Positions 1-9,362 of a stretch of 64,000 nt of DNA are shown one piece after another. The notes under the pieces are model-generated. The model searched no databases and had not been told where the DNA came from. It was given only the letters and a program-made list of their open reading frames with translations. Within the stretch, counting starts at the first letter, position 1. Every line of letters starts with the position of its first letter. The stretch spans positions 62,001 through 126,000 of the forward strand of contig CABYXE010000001.1 of NCBI GenBank assembly GCA_902522825.1, read 5' to 3'. The translations under genes were made by a program, and so were the position numbers. The stretch is from an uncultured SAR86 cluster bacterium. Lineage in GTDB: Bacteria > Pseudomonadota > Gammaproteobacteria > Magnimaribacterales > AG-339-G14.

Positions 1-347
1 AGGCTTAGACAATTACTAACGCCAGATAAATCTAAGAATGCCTCATCAATACTGTAAATTTCTACACGCGGAGATAACTGCTCAAGAATATCCATAATCC
101 TAGATGAAATATCTGCATAGAGTTCATAGTTTGAAGAAAAAGCAATTCCCCCTTTTTGTTTATATTCTTTTTCTATTTTGAACCAAGGATCGCACATTTT
201 AATACCTAAACCTTTGGCTTCTTTTGATAGAGCAACTACGCAACCGTCATTATTAGATAATACAACTACAGGTTTATTTTTTAGATCGGGTCTGAATACA
301 CGCTCACAAGAAGCATAGAAACTATTGCAATCAACTAAAGCAAACAC
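1..347 (-). CDS. umuC: DNA polymerase V catalytic subunit UmuC, N-terminal part (truncated by window edge)
   Basis: Reverse strand from GTG at 347 reads VFALVDCNSFYASCERVFRPDLKNKPVVVLSNNDGCVVALSKEAK..., the Y-family/UmuC N-terminus; directly downstream of umuD. Confidence 0.93.
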   Translation of the reverse strand, partial: MFALVDCNSFYASCERVFRPDLKNKPVVVLSNNDGCVVALSKEAKGLGIKMCDPWFKIEKEYKQKGGIAFSSNYELYADISSRIMDILEQLSPRVEIYSIDEAFLDLSGVSNCLS

Positions 348-353
348 GCTTAA

Positions 354-782
354 TTAAAATTGATTTATTGCAGCTAATACGACTCCCATAATTTCAAGAT
401 CTTCATCTTCTTCTATTTTTATAGGTGGGTATTTAATATTTTCAGAAAGTAAGAAAGGTTCCGGAAATAATTGTAATTTTTTACATGCATAAGAGCCATT
501 GACTGAGGCAATTACTATTTTACCATGTTGAGGCTCCACGCTTCTATCTACTACCAATATAGCGCCATCATTTATACCTGCATTAATCATTGAATCACCG
601 CTAGCTCTAACTAAATAAGTAGCCGCTGCATTGCTAACCAAATATTCATTTAAATCTATTGGACGTTCTACATAATCATCTGCTGGACTTGGCCAACCAA
701 CTTTTACTTTTTCAGTGAAGATTGGAAGTTTAATTGAGCTTTTATTTACATCGGCAAGGTGGCCTAAATTTTTAACATTCAT
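354..782 (-). CDS. umuD: UmuD-like S24 peptidase (SOS translesion synthesis)
   Basis: GFPSPA-like site (VGWPSPADDYVE), GDSMINAGI catalytic Ser motif, KKLQL Lys motif; followed by umuC. Confidence 0.93.
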   Translation of the reverse strand: MNVKNLGHLADVNKSSIKLPIFTEKVKVGWPSPADDYVERPIDLNEYLVSNAAATYLVRASGDSMINAGINDGAILVVDRSVEPQHGKIVIASVNGSYACKKLQLFPEPFLLSENIKYPPIKIEEDEDLEIMGVVLAAINQF

Positions 783-794
783 CTAAATTATTTT

Positions 795-814
795 TACTGT
801 ATATATATACAGTA
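795..814 (-). promoter_or_regulatory. LexA/SOS box upstream of umuDC
   Basis: TACTGTATATATATACAGTA, a perfect 20-bp palindrome matching the gammaproteobacterial LexA consensus, 12 bp upstream of the umuD start. Confidence 0.93.
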
Positions 815-849
815 TATTTAAAATGTCTTAGATTGCAACTAAAAGATAA

Positions 850-1047
850 CTAAAACCCTTCATCTTCCTGCGTCGCTAAAATTGAAATGTCCTCACCAAA
901 AATTTCAGTTTTAATAAGGATAGGATGACAGCAAACTGAACAATCTTCGGTATAAGTTTGTGACTCGCTAGGATCTACTAAAACTGGAATTAATTCCCAG
1001 CAAAATGGACAGGTAATATCTTTTTCGACAAGCTCATGAAAGCTCAT
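850..1047 (-). CDS. CPXCG-type cysteine-rich small protein
   Basis: [45 protein letters not shown]...; two CxxC pairs; start trimmed from the ORF track to 1047. Confidence 0.75.
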   Translation of the reverse strand: MSFHELVEKDITCPFCWELIPVLVDPSESQTYTEDCSVCCHPILIKTEIFGEDISILATQEDEGF

Positions 1048-1052
1048 TGGGC

Positions 1053-1568
1053 CTATATAACTTTTGCAACTTTCACGGCAAAAGCTGATCCACCTCCAAC
1101 TATTTTGATCCAAATTTTTAAAAAGAACCCAGGAGTAAGTTGTTTTTTATGCCCAGATTCAAGTTTGTGTTCAATCTCATCGTCTTGGCAGGACTGTAAA
1201 AGATCAATTAGAGACGTGTCAGGATTAGGTTGAGCTCTTAAATACTTCAATTGATCTTCGTAATGTTCCTCGACAAAAGCTTCTACTGCTTCTATGGTTG
1301 CAAAGACAATTTTTGAACTAACTAAAGCAGGTAAAAATCCCAATAAAAATCCAGCTATTTTCCACAAGCCAACTAACTTGCTACGTTTATCTGCTGACAA
1401 TACTTCCTCTATCTTTCGAAGATGCTCTTTTTCAGTGGCTAAATGACGAGTTGAGAACTCTACTAATTCTGGATCTTTAGCAATAGTAAGAATGCCTTTA
1501 TAAATATAAACAGCGCCAACCTCTCCAGCATGGTCAGATCTTAAAAAAGATTCAAGTAACTTATTCAT
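1053..1568 (-). CDS. coq7: 2-polyprenyl-3-methyl-6-methoxy-1,4-benzoquinone monooxygenase (Coq7 family di-iron)
   Basis: [36 protein letters not shown] motifs. Confidence 0.93.
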   Translation of the reverse strand: MNKLLESFLRSDHAGEVGAVYIYKGILTIAKDPELVEFSTRHLATEKEHLRKIEEVLSADKRSKLVGLWKIAGFLLGFLPALVSSKIVFATIEAVEAFVEEHYEDQLKYLRAQPNPDTSLIDLLQSCQDDEIEHKLESGHKKQLTPGFFLKIWIKIVGGGSAFAVKVAKVI

Positions 1569-1613
1569 AATTAAATAATAGAGTAGAAGAAAGTTATAAG
1601 GAAATTAAAATTT

Positions 1614-1880
1614 TTAAATATTTGCTTTAACTATTCTAAATTCCCTCCAGTTGTTTACTAATCCTCGATAATTAATGTAAACCCATATTGGAGTTGCCGC
1701 TAATAACCACCATAGTTCCGTAGCAATTAAAAGATAAGAGCCAGGGATAAACCCTAATGACCCTATTACAAAACCATAAAAACGAATTTTTGCATTCAAA
1801 CTCGTAAGTAAATAGATACAAGCAAAGGCAAATATTTGATCAAATATTTGTGCTGTATTAAATATGTTTATCTCAAACAT
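1614..1880 (-). CDS. Small hydrophobic membrane protein, unknown function
   Basis: 88-aa ORF with several hydrophobic segments. Confidence 0.5.
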   Translation of the reverse strand: MFEINIFNTAQIFDQIFAFACIYLLTSLNAKIRFYGFVIGSLGFIPGSYLLIATELWWLLAATPIWVYINYRGLVNNWREFRIVKANI

Positions 1881-1902
1881 AAGAGACCTCCTAAATGAAA
1901 AG

Positions 1903-1979
1903 TGGTAGACGTGAGTGGATTCGAACCACCGACCCTCTCGATGTCACCGAGATACTCTAACCAACTGAGCTACACGTCT
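1903..1979 (-). tRNA. tRNA-Val (GAC)
   Basis: Reverse complement AGACGTGTAGCTCAGTTGGTTAGAGTATCTCGGTGACATCGAGAGGGTCGGTGGTTCGAATCCACTCACGTCTACCA folds as a cloverleaf with anticodon GAC and encoded CCA. Confidence 0.93.
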
Positions 1980-2023
1980 AGATTGGATGTATATTCTAAT
2001 GGAAAATCATTAAGAAGATAAAC

Positions 2024-2350
2024 TTAGCCAAATATTTTGAAGCGCCAAAATATAAGAAATGCAATTGGTCTATAACAAAATTTAGCTATTTGAAGGATTA
2101 TAGGTAGTTTTGTTATTTTTGCTAACCAGTTGTATCCTTTAGTGTTTGACCAAACATAAATAAAAGCATCGACACCCTTTAGCTCAGTTCCATCTGAAAA
2201 CTGTACATACAATGCCTTCAAATATTTATCTTCCATTTCGCTGCAATCTTTAAAGTTTAATGTAGAGCGTTTTTTATAATGCTTTATTTCAAAGTTACAG
2301 ATACTGCACTTTTCGTTAAATAAAACTTTACCTTTTTCCGTTGGAGTCAT
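2024..2350 (-). CDS. DCC-family (DUF393) thiol-disulfide oxidoreductase-like protein
   Basis: VLFNEKCSICNFEIKHYKKRS N-terminal CxxC motif; DUF393-like length. Confidence 0.75.
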   Translation of the reverse strand: MTPTEKGKVLFNEKCSICNFEIKHYKKRSTLNFKDCSEMEDKYLKALYVQFSDGTELKGVDAFIYVWSNTKGYNWLAKITKLPIILQIAKFCYRPIAFLIFWRFKIFG

Positions 2351-2351
2351 A

Positions 2352-3416
2352 TCAGTTTATGCTTTCTACAAATTCTATAATTTTTCTAGCTTCATCTTCG
2401 ATTGAATAATTTTCTACTATATTTTTATTAGCATTAACTCCCATTTCTTTTGTTTTGTCATTATTTGAAATTAATTCTTCTAGTTTTAGCTCTGTAAGTT
2501 CTAGATTGTCAGTTGGAACACAAAAACCATCAATATTATCTCTTATGATTTCCTTCCATGCTCCCTCTTCGCTCGTAATAACTGCCGCTCCAGAGGCCAT
2601 TCCTTCTAAAGGAGTTAAACCATAACCCTCATTTCTACTTAAAGCCGCAACAACCTTCATGCCTTGAAAAATTTTTGGTAATTCATCAAATGATTGTTTA
2701 CCAATGAATATAATTCTTTTTGTTAAATTAGCCGATTTAATCTTATCCATCATTTTTTGTTTATATAAATAATCTTTAGGAATGCATTCACCACAAATAA
2801 TGATTGTAACTTCTGGATGATTTGGTAAAAGATTTATGCCTGCATCAACTAAGATATCTATACCTTTTGAATGTCTAACTCGGCCAAAAATACCTATACC
2901 AAACTCTCCTACATAGCCTAATGCTTGCCAAGCAGCTTCTTTATTTTCGGGCATTTTAAATCTATTAATATCTATTCCATGGGGAATCACCCTATCCACT
3001 TTTCTTGATACTAAATATGAAGCAGCTTTATTTGAGGTGCTAACAAGAGCATCCATTCTTTGCATTAACCATTTGGTAAAATTAGTATGAGTTCTTTGTG
3101 CTGATGAGGAGAAAATTATTTTTAATTTCGCACCAAAGAACCACTTAGCAATTAAAGCCTGAATCATTTCATCATTCCTACGAGCATAGAAAATTCTTGG
3201 TTTCCCATTTATAGTTTTTGTTCTAGCAATCCTTAAAAAATTCAAAAATGATATGCTATTTATATTATCTGGAACAAAATGTTTTCCTACAACAACTAGC
3301 GGTTTGAGCTCCACTTGGTATTCAAGAAGTTGGAGCATGATAGATGTACCACCTGAAAATTTTCTACTAGAATTTCCAATAAGCAGCTCTATTTTAGAAA
3401 ACTCATCATTATTCAT
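2352..3416 (-). CDS. Glycosyltransferase family 4 protein
   Basis: GIFGRVRHSKGIDILVDAG, EGYGLTPLEGMASGAAVITSEEGAW motifs. Confidence 0.85.
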   Translation of the reverse strand: MNNDEFSKIELLIGNSSRKFSGGTSIMLQLLEYQVELKPLVVVGKHFVPDNINSISFLNFLRIARTKTINGKPRIFYARRNDEMIQALIAKWFFGAKLKIIFSSSAQRTHTNFTKWLMQRMDALVSTSNKAASYLVSRKVDRVIPHGIDINRFKMPENKEAAWQALGYVGEFGIGIFGRVRHSKGIDILVDAGINLLPNHPEVTIIICGECIPKDYLYKQKMMDKIKSANLTKRIIFIGKQSFDELPKIFQGMKVVAALSRNEGYGLTPLEGMASGAAVITSEEGAWKEIIRDNIDGFCVPTDNLELTELKLEELISNNDKTKEMGVNANKNIVENYSIEDEARKIIEFVESIN

Positions 3417-3438
3417 TGTTCTGCATTATAATCTTTGC

Positions 3439-4740
3439 ATGCAAGATCGTGAAAAATTTACGCAAAATGCCATCTTAGTTCAAATAGAACTTTTCAAACT
3501 CAAAACTAAAGATTCTCAAAAAAATTCGCTTTTAGAGTTTAAAGAATTGGCTCTTTCTTCTGGTGCAAGGATTTTTGGAGAAATTACTGGAAAGCAAGAT
3601 AGGCCTTCGGCAAAATATTATTTGAAGCAGGGAAAAGCTGAAGAAGTAAAAAAAATTATCGAAAGTAAAAATGCTGAGTTAGTAATTTTTAATCATGACC
3701 TTTCTCCCTCTCAAGAACGAAATTTAGAAAAATTTCTTGGGGCAAGAGTGTTAGACAGGACTGGGTTAATTTTAGATATTTTTGCTCGAAGAGCGTCAAG
3801 TCATATAGGAAAGCTACAAGTTGAACTTGCTCAACTTAAACATCTCTCTACTAGGTTAGTAAGAGGATGGAGTCACTTAGAAAGACAAAAAGGAGGTATA
3901 GGTTTAAGAGGGCCAGGTGAGACTCAGCTAGAAACGGATAGACGTTTAATTGCTAACCGAATCAAATCAATAAATAAGAAATTAGATAGATCTCATAGCC
4001 AAAGGTCAGTAAATAGATACTCAAGAAAAAAAAGTAAAAATAAATTAGTTTCTTTAATTGGTTATACCAATGCTGGAAAAACTTCTTTATTCAACAAATT
4101 AACAGGGCAAAATCTATATGCTGCAGACATGCCCTTTGCTACTCTTGATGCAACTACGAGAAAAAATACCACTCCTGGGATAGACTCAATTTTATTTTCA
4201 GATACGGTAGGATTCATATCAGACCTACCAACACAATTAATAGAATCATTCAAAGGCACGCTAGATGAGTTAAGGTCTGCTGATCTTCTTCTTCATGTAG
4301 TAGACACCTCAGATTCCGATGCTGACTTTAAAAAAACACAAGTGAACAAATTACTTAAAGATCTCAAGGCTGACTCAATTCCTCAATTAATGGTTAATAA
4401 TAAGTGCGATCTTACGAATGTTGATGATCTAATAATTCCAAAAGTAAATGATTTTGAATCATGGGTATCTGCAAAAGAAAATACAGGCATTGAAGATCTT
4501 AAAGAAAAAATTAATAATCATTTCAATGAAGGAATTTATAAAGGCTGGATATCAATTGATTCATCAGCAGGGAAATTAAGATCACGACTTTTTGCTTTAG
4601 GCTGTGTTGACGAAGAAAAGATTTCTAACGAACAGATTTATTTATCTATAACAATGGGAATAAAACTATTAAATGAGTTCATGCAGAATGAAGATCTTCA
4701 ACTTATCGAAATAGACACAACTGCTTCAAAAGTTTCTTAA
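3439..4740 (+). CDS. hflX: GTPase HflX
   Basis: GGIGLRGPGETQLETDRR and GYTNAGKTSLFNKLTG, DTVGFISDLP; start trimmed to ATG at 3439 (MQDREKFTQNAILV). Confidence 0.93.
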   Translation: MQDREKFTQNAILVQIELFKLKTKDSQKNSLLEFKELALSSGARIFGEITGKQDRPSAKYYLKQGKAEEVKKIIESKNAELVIFNHDLSPSQERNLEKFLGARVLDRTGLILDIFARRASSHIGKLQVELAQLKHLSTRLVRGWSHLERQKGGIGLRGPGETQLETDRRLIANRIKSINKKLDRSHSQRSVNRYSRKKSKNKLVSLIGYTNAGKTSLFNKLTGQNLYAADMPFATLDATTRKNTTPGIDSILFSDTVGFISDLPTQLIESFKGTLDELRSADLLLHVVDTSDSDADFKKTQVNKLLKDLKADSIPQLMVNNKCDLTNVDDLIIPKVNDFESWVSAKENTGIEDLKEKINNHFNEGIYKGWISIDSSAGKLRSRLFALGCVDEEKISNEQIYLSITMGIKLLNEFMQNEDLQLIEIDTTASKVS

Positions 4741-5858
4741 ATACTTTGAGCTGCAATTTTTGCTTTTTGTATCCTTTCCTTTCTTCGAGTTTTATCATTG
4801 ACCTGACCAACTAATTGCCCGCAAGCTGCCATAATATCGTCTCCTCTAGTTGATCTTATGGTTGTAACATAGCCTCTTTTTACTAAATAATCTTTAAATT
4901 TTCTTACTCTGTTACCTGAGGGTTGAAGGTAGTCTGATTCGTCAAATTCGTTAAAAGGAATTAAATTAATCTTGCATTTAATCTGTGAAAGTAGATCTGC
5001 CAACTCTTTTGCTAACTCTAGTGTGTCGTTAACCCTGTCAATCAATATATATTCAAAAGTAGTTACTCTTTTATCGTTACACCCTTCTACATAATCTTTG
5101 ACAGAACTTAATAGCTCTTGGATTGGATATTTTTTGTTTACTGGAACTAAAATATTTCTTAATTCATCATTCGGCGCGTGCAAAGAAATAGTGAGAGAAA
5201 CATCTGAAACTTTTGATAGTTTGTTTATTTCAGGAACTAAACCCGAAGTACTTAATGTAACTTTCCTTTTAGACAATCCATAAGCATTTTCATTAAGCAT
5301 GATATCCATTGCGGAAACTACTGGATTAAAATTATGGAGAGGCTCTCCCATACCCATCATTACAATATTAGTAATGTTTTTATCATTTCCTATTCTTGGT
5401 ATACCGAAAGAATTTGCTGCCAACCAAACTTGACCAATTATCTCCGAAGCAGTTAGATTTCTTGAAAAACCCTGCTTGCCAGTTGCACAAAAACTACAAT
5501 TGATTGCGCAACCTACTTGAGAAGAAACACACAAGGTAGCTCTATTTCCTTCTGGAATTAAAACCATTTCAATTGAGTCATGCTCACCAACATCTAGAAC
5601 CCATTTCTTGGTTCCGTCATCAGATAATTTTTCGTAAGAAATACTTGGTGCTTTTATATAAAAACTATCATTAAGCAAAGATCTTAATTCTTTAGAAAAA
5701 TCTGTCATTTGATCAAAGTTTGATATTCCTCTTTGATGAATCCATTTAAGAGCTTGCTTAGCTCTATATGGCTTTTGATTAAGATTTAAAAAAAGCTCCT
5801 CCAATTCCGGCAAAGTTTTTCCCAAGATATTTATCTTTTTATCAATTGCAGAGTCCAT
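4737..5858 (-). CDS. rlmN: 23S rRNA (adenine2503-C2)-methyltransferase RlmN (radical SAM)
   Basis: CVSSQVGCAINCSFCATGKQGFSRNLTASEI; GMGEPLHN. Confidence 0.95.
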   Translation of the reverse strand: MDSAIDKKINILGKTLPELEELFLNLNQKPYRAKQALKWIHQRGISNFDQMTDFSKELRSLLNDSFYIKAPSISYEKLSDDGTKKWVLDVGEHDSIEMVLIPEGNRATLCVSSQVGCAINCSFCATGKQGFSRNLTASEIIGQVWLAANSFGIPRIGNDKNITNIVMMGMGEPLHNFNPVVSAMDIMLNENAYGLSKRKVTLSTSGLVPEINKLSKVSDVSLTISLHAPNDELRNILVPVNKKYPIQELLSSVKDYVEGCNDKRVTTFEYILIDRVNDTLELAKELADLLSQIKCKINLIPFNEFDESDYLQPSGNRVRKFKDYLVKRGYVTTIRSTRGDDIMAACGQLVGQVNDKTRRKERIQKAKIAAQSI

Positions 5859-5927
5859 TTTAAAGTTAAATTTTGAGAATATTGGAGATAGAGGTTAAGA
5901 GGTCTCTATAGAAACTAAATTACATAA

Positions 5928-7388
5928 TTATTTATCTAATTTAGAAAATTTTAAATAGCCATCATCAAGTTTTTTAAATTTTATATCAATCCAATCTTTA
6001 AAATAATCTTGAAGATTAACCCAAGGCTTTTCTTTACCTTGTCTAGGTTGAGTTTCAGCAGCTCTTTTTAAATAACCTGAAGAAAATCCATTCAAGAAAT
6101 CATCAGATTCTTCCATATTCACTTCGAACTGAGGGCAAACTATTTCAAAATCATTTTTTTTCATATGTTTAATCAAACGACATACATACTCGCTTGTAAG
6201 ATCTGCTTTTAAAGTCCATGAAGCGTTAATATAGCCAAAACAACTTACAAGATTAGGAACTCCGCTATACATTAAACTTCTGTAAGTGTAAGTATCAGAA
6301 GCCTCAATAGGCTTATTATCAATACTCATTTTTACCCCTCCAAAAGATTCCAAAATTAAACCAGTTGCTGTAACAATTAAATCTGCAGGTAAAAATTTAC
6401 CAGATTTTAATTTAATTCCTTTTTCTTCAAATTTTTCAATGTGATCAGTTACAACCGAGGAAGTTTTAGCTTTAATGGATTCAAAGAAATCGCTATTAGG
6501 TATAAGACAAATTCTTTGATCCCATGGGTTGTACGAAGGTGTGAAATGTTCGTCAACAATTTTTTCGGGCAATTCCTCTTTAATCATATTTAAAATTCTT
6601 TCTTTTGTTTTAAGCGGATAGGCTCTTGCTCGTTTAAAAAAGAAATTTTGGAAAAAAATATTTCTAATCCTTATTAATGCGTAAGCTAATCTGTCTGGAA
6701 TGAATCTTCTTAGATTATTAGCCAAGTAATCCTCATCCGGGGCTGATACAAAATAAGTAGGCGATCTTTGTAACATCGTAGTGTGTTTGGTTTTTTTTGC
6801 TAACTCAGGAACGATAGTAGCTGCCGTTGCACCACTGCCAATAACAACAACTTCTTTATTTTCATAATTTATATTGTCGGACCATTTTTGTGGATGAACG
6901 ATCTGTCCCTCAAAATTTTCTGACCCTTCAAATTTTGGTTCATATCCATGATCGTACTTATAATAACCAGAACACATATAAAGTAATTTTGCCTTAAAAT
7001 TGATTTCTTGATTATTAGCCTTATCAGTTACTCTAACTATCCATCTGCTCTCTTCTGAAGACCAATTAGCCGTTTCAACGTGATGGTTGTACCTAATATG
7101 TTGGTGTAATTCATATTCGTCTATCGTTTCTTCTAGGTAATCCATTATTGCCGGTGCATTAGCTATAGATTTTTTATGGGTCCAAGGTTTAAAAGAATAT
7201 CCAAGGGTGTGCATATCAGAATCTGATCTGACTCCAGGGTATTTAAAGAGATCCCATGTTCCACCAAAACTTTCTCTTCCTTCTAAAATTACATACTTTT
7301 GATCAGGACACTTTAAATTCAAATGGGCTCCAGCACCGATACCAGAAATTCCAGCTCCAACTACTACTACATCATATTCATTTTCCAT
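5928..7388 (-). CDS. Flavin-containing (Baeyer-Villiger-type) monooxygenase
   Basis: VVVGAGISGIGAGAHL, FGGTWDLFKYPGVRSDS, VVIGSGATAATIVPEL. Confidence 0.88.
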   Translation of the reverse strand: MENEYDVVVVGAGISGIGAGAHLNLKCPDQKYVILEGRESFGGTWDLFKYPGVRSDSDMHTLGYSFKPWTHKKSIANAPAIMDYLEETIDEYELHQHIRYNHHVETANWSSEESRWIVRVTDKANNQEINFKAKLLYMCSGYYKYDHGYEPKFEGSENFEGQIVHPQKWSDNINYENKEVVVIGSGATAATIVPELAKKTKHTTMLQRSPTYFVSAPDEDYLANNLRRFIPDRLAYALIRIRNIFFQNFFFKRARAYPLKTKERILNMIKEELPEKIVDEHFTPSYNPWDQRICLIPNSDFFESIKAKTSSVVTDHIEKFEEKGIKLKSGKFLPADLIVTATGLILESFGGVKMSIDNKPIEASDTYTYRSLMYSGVPNLVSCFGYINASWTLKADLTSEYVCRLIKHMKKNDFEIVCPQFEVNMEESDDFLNGFSSGYLKRAAETQPRQGKEKPWVNLQDYFKDWIDIKFKKLDDGYLKFSKLDK

Positions 7389-7438
7389 GAGGCTATTTTA
7401 ATACAAAAAACATTAAATTCTTCAACTTTAAATTTTAA

Positions 7439-7804
7439 TTAATCATTTGAAACAAGCGGAAAGCCGGCATTTATCCAATCTCCTATTCCACCTTTAAGTG
7501 AAAAAACTTTTGCATAACCCATTTCTTGTAATGATTTACATCCTAAAACTGATCTTACTCCGCGAGCACAATATAGAACTATCTCTTCTTCTCTATCAAA
7601 AACATGTCCTTCTATACTTTTTTCTAATACCCCTCTACCAATATGATCAGCTTTGTTAATTTTTCCATGCAGTAATTCGTTATCTTCTCTAATATCTATC
7701 AAAGTAAACTTTGAATCATCATCGAGTAGTTTTTTTAATTGAAAAATATCGATTTCTTTTACATCTTTTGCTGCATCATTAAGTATTTCAGAAAAAGTTT
7801 TCAT
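7439..7804 (-). CDS. Rhodanese-like domain protein
   Basis: LIDIREDNELLHGKI, active-site loop LYCARGVRS; start MKTFSEIL at 7804 avoids overlap with the upstream gene. Confidence 0.88.
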   Translation of the reverse strand: MKTFSEILNDAAKDVKEIDIFQLKKLLDDDSKFTLIDIREDNELLHGKINKADHIGRGVLEKSIEGHVFDREEEIVLYCARGVRSVLGCKSLQEMGYAKVFSLKGGIGDWINAGFPLVSND

Positions 7805-7805
7805 T

Positions 7806-8015
7806 TTACTTAGGCATATATTTCTTTTTAGCAAGCCTAACTAAAAAATAAATTGGGGAGATGACTAAAATACAAATAAATATTTCTGGCCAAAAAGGCA
7901 TATCTATTTGATTTCGAATAAAAGCTCCTAAATAAACACTTCCAATACCCATAAAGGCATAGATGATAAATAAAGTAACGTCTATTTTATCTAAAATTCT
8001 GCTTATTAAATTCAT
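7806..8015 (-). CDS. Small membrane protein, unknown function
   Basis: 69-aa ORF with two hydrophobic segments, in tandem with the rhodanese gene. Confidence 0.5.
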   Translation of the reverse strand: MNLISRILDKIDVTLFIIYAFMGIGSVYLGAFIRNQIDMPFWPEIFICILVISPIYFLVRLAKKKYMPK

Positions 8016-8088
8016 ATTAATGAAAAAATTTATTCTTTTGCTTTAAACAGCAATAATAGAGTATTGTATTTCATTTCAAGAATTAAAA

Positions 8089-8862
8089 ATGGATATATTT
8101 ATGGAAGATTTAGTATTATCGGTTCAAGGTCACACAGCATTTATAAAAATAAATCGGCCGCCAAATAATTATTTTGATTCAAATTTAATTTCTCAAATTG
8201 CAGATTTTCTAGAAGAGCAAGATAAAAATATTGATTGTCGTTCAATTATTCTTCATTCAGAAGGCAAACACTTTTGTGCAGGTGCCGACTTTACTAAATC
8301 AAGTTTTAAAAATGAATCAGATGCTTATGCTGCTTTATATGATCAAGCTGTAAGATTATTTAGAACAACAAAACCCATTATTGCGGTAATACAAGGCGCT
8401 GCTGTTGGCGGAGGATTAGGGGTTGCTTTAGCAGCAGATTTTAGAGTAGCCTGTCCCGAATCAAGGTTTAGTGCAAATTTCTCAAAACTTGGATTCCATC
8501 AAGGTTTTGGAACAACTATTACTCTTCCAAGAGCAGTTGGTGCTCAAAAGGCTAAGTGGATGTTACTTACTAGCGCCAGATTAAAGGGAAAAGAAGCTTT
8601 TGAAATAGGATTGGCAGATTATCTAGTGGAAAAAGACAACTTAATGGAGAAAGCTTTAGAACTTGCGTCTGAGATTAATTCTGCAGGACCTCTTGGAGTT
8701 CAAGCTATAAGGTTCACAGTAAATGAAGGAATTGCCGATGAAATTGAAAAAATAGTTAAATGGGAATTATCCGAGCAAGATAGATTAAGAGAAACTAGTG
8801 ATTTCAAGGAAGGCATCAAAGCCTCACTAGAAAGAAAAGAGCCAAATTTTAAGGGCTCTTAA
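8089..8862 (+). CDS. Enoyl-CoA hydratase/isomerase family protein
   Basis: GKHFCAGADF, AAVGGGLGVALAADFRVA crotonase motifs. Confidence 0.9.
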   Translation: MDIFMEDLVLSVQGHTAFIKINRPPNNYFDSNLISQIADFLEEQDKNIDCRSIILHSEGKHFCAGADFTKSSFKNESDAYAALYDQAVRLFRTTKPIIAVIQGAAVGGGLGVALAADFRVACPESRFSANFSKLGFHQGFGTTITLPRAVGAQKAKWMLLTSARLKGKEAFEIGLADYLVEKDNLMEKALELASEINSAGPLGVQAIRFTVNEGIADEIEKIVKWELSEQDRLRETSDFKEGIKASLERKEPNFKGS

Positions 8863-9328
8863 TCTTCAACCTAAACTCAAAATCTAAGTCACCTAATTGA
8901 TCGTGACTTTCTTTAAGATTTCTTATTTTTTCATAGGATTTTTCTGAGAATGGAGTTGATTTTCTTTTGACCATATCTATATGAATCAACAAAACTTCAG
9001 AAATGGCTGATATTTCTTCTTTTTCATTTAGAAGCACAGCTGCTTGATGAATTAGCTTTTTATTTACATTTACGATGCGATAGCAAGGAATTATTTTTTC
9101 TCCCAAAAGATTCTCTTTGAGATACCTAATATTTTCCTCAAGCGTAAAAGTAGAAAATTCCATTCTGACTGATTCGTTATCCCAAGAAAATCCTAAATCC
9201 TTATATAGCTCAAAACCGCCCTCATCAAAAACCTTTGAGTAATAGGAAACATTCATGTGCCCATTAAGATCACACATATCCTTAGTCACAGTAACTATAT
9301 TGCCTTTATATGGAAACTTATTTTTCAT
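8849..9328 (-). CDS. Acyl-CoA thioesterase-like (4HBT/hot-dog fold)
   Basis: DLNGHMNVSYYSKVFDEGGFELYKDLG, typical of hot-dog thioesterases. Confidence 0.75.
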   Translation of the reverse strand: MKNKFPYKGNIVTVTKDMCDLNGHMNVSYYSKVFDEGGFELYKDLGFSWDNESVRMEFSTFTLEENIRYLKENLLGEKIIPCYRIVNVNKKLIHQAAVLLNEKEEISAISEVLLIHIDMVKRKSTPFSEKSYEKIRNLKESHDQLGDLDFEFRLKIKSP

Positions 9329-9362
9329 ATAGTGTATTAAGAAAATTTAATTTTAAAAAATA

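Noticed and set aside
1036-1233. 65-aa plus-strand ORF
   Set aside because: Antisense to coq7 and the CPXCG gene, which have clear family motifs; chance ORF.
5880-5915. Possible hairpin ATAGAG-gttaagaggt-CTCTAT downstream of the monooxygenase gene
   Set aside because: Short stem without a T-run on the transcribed strand; not convincing as a terminator.
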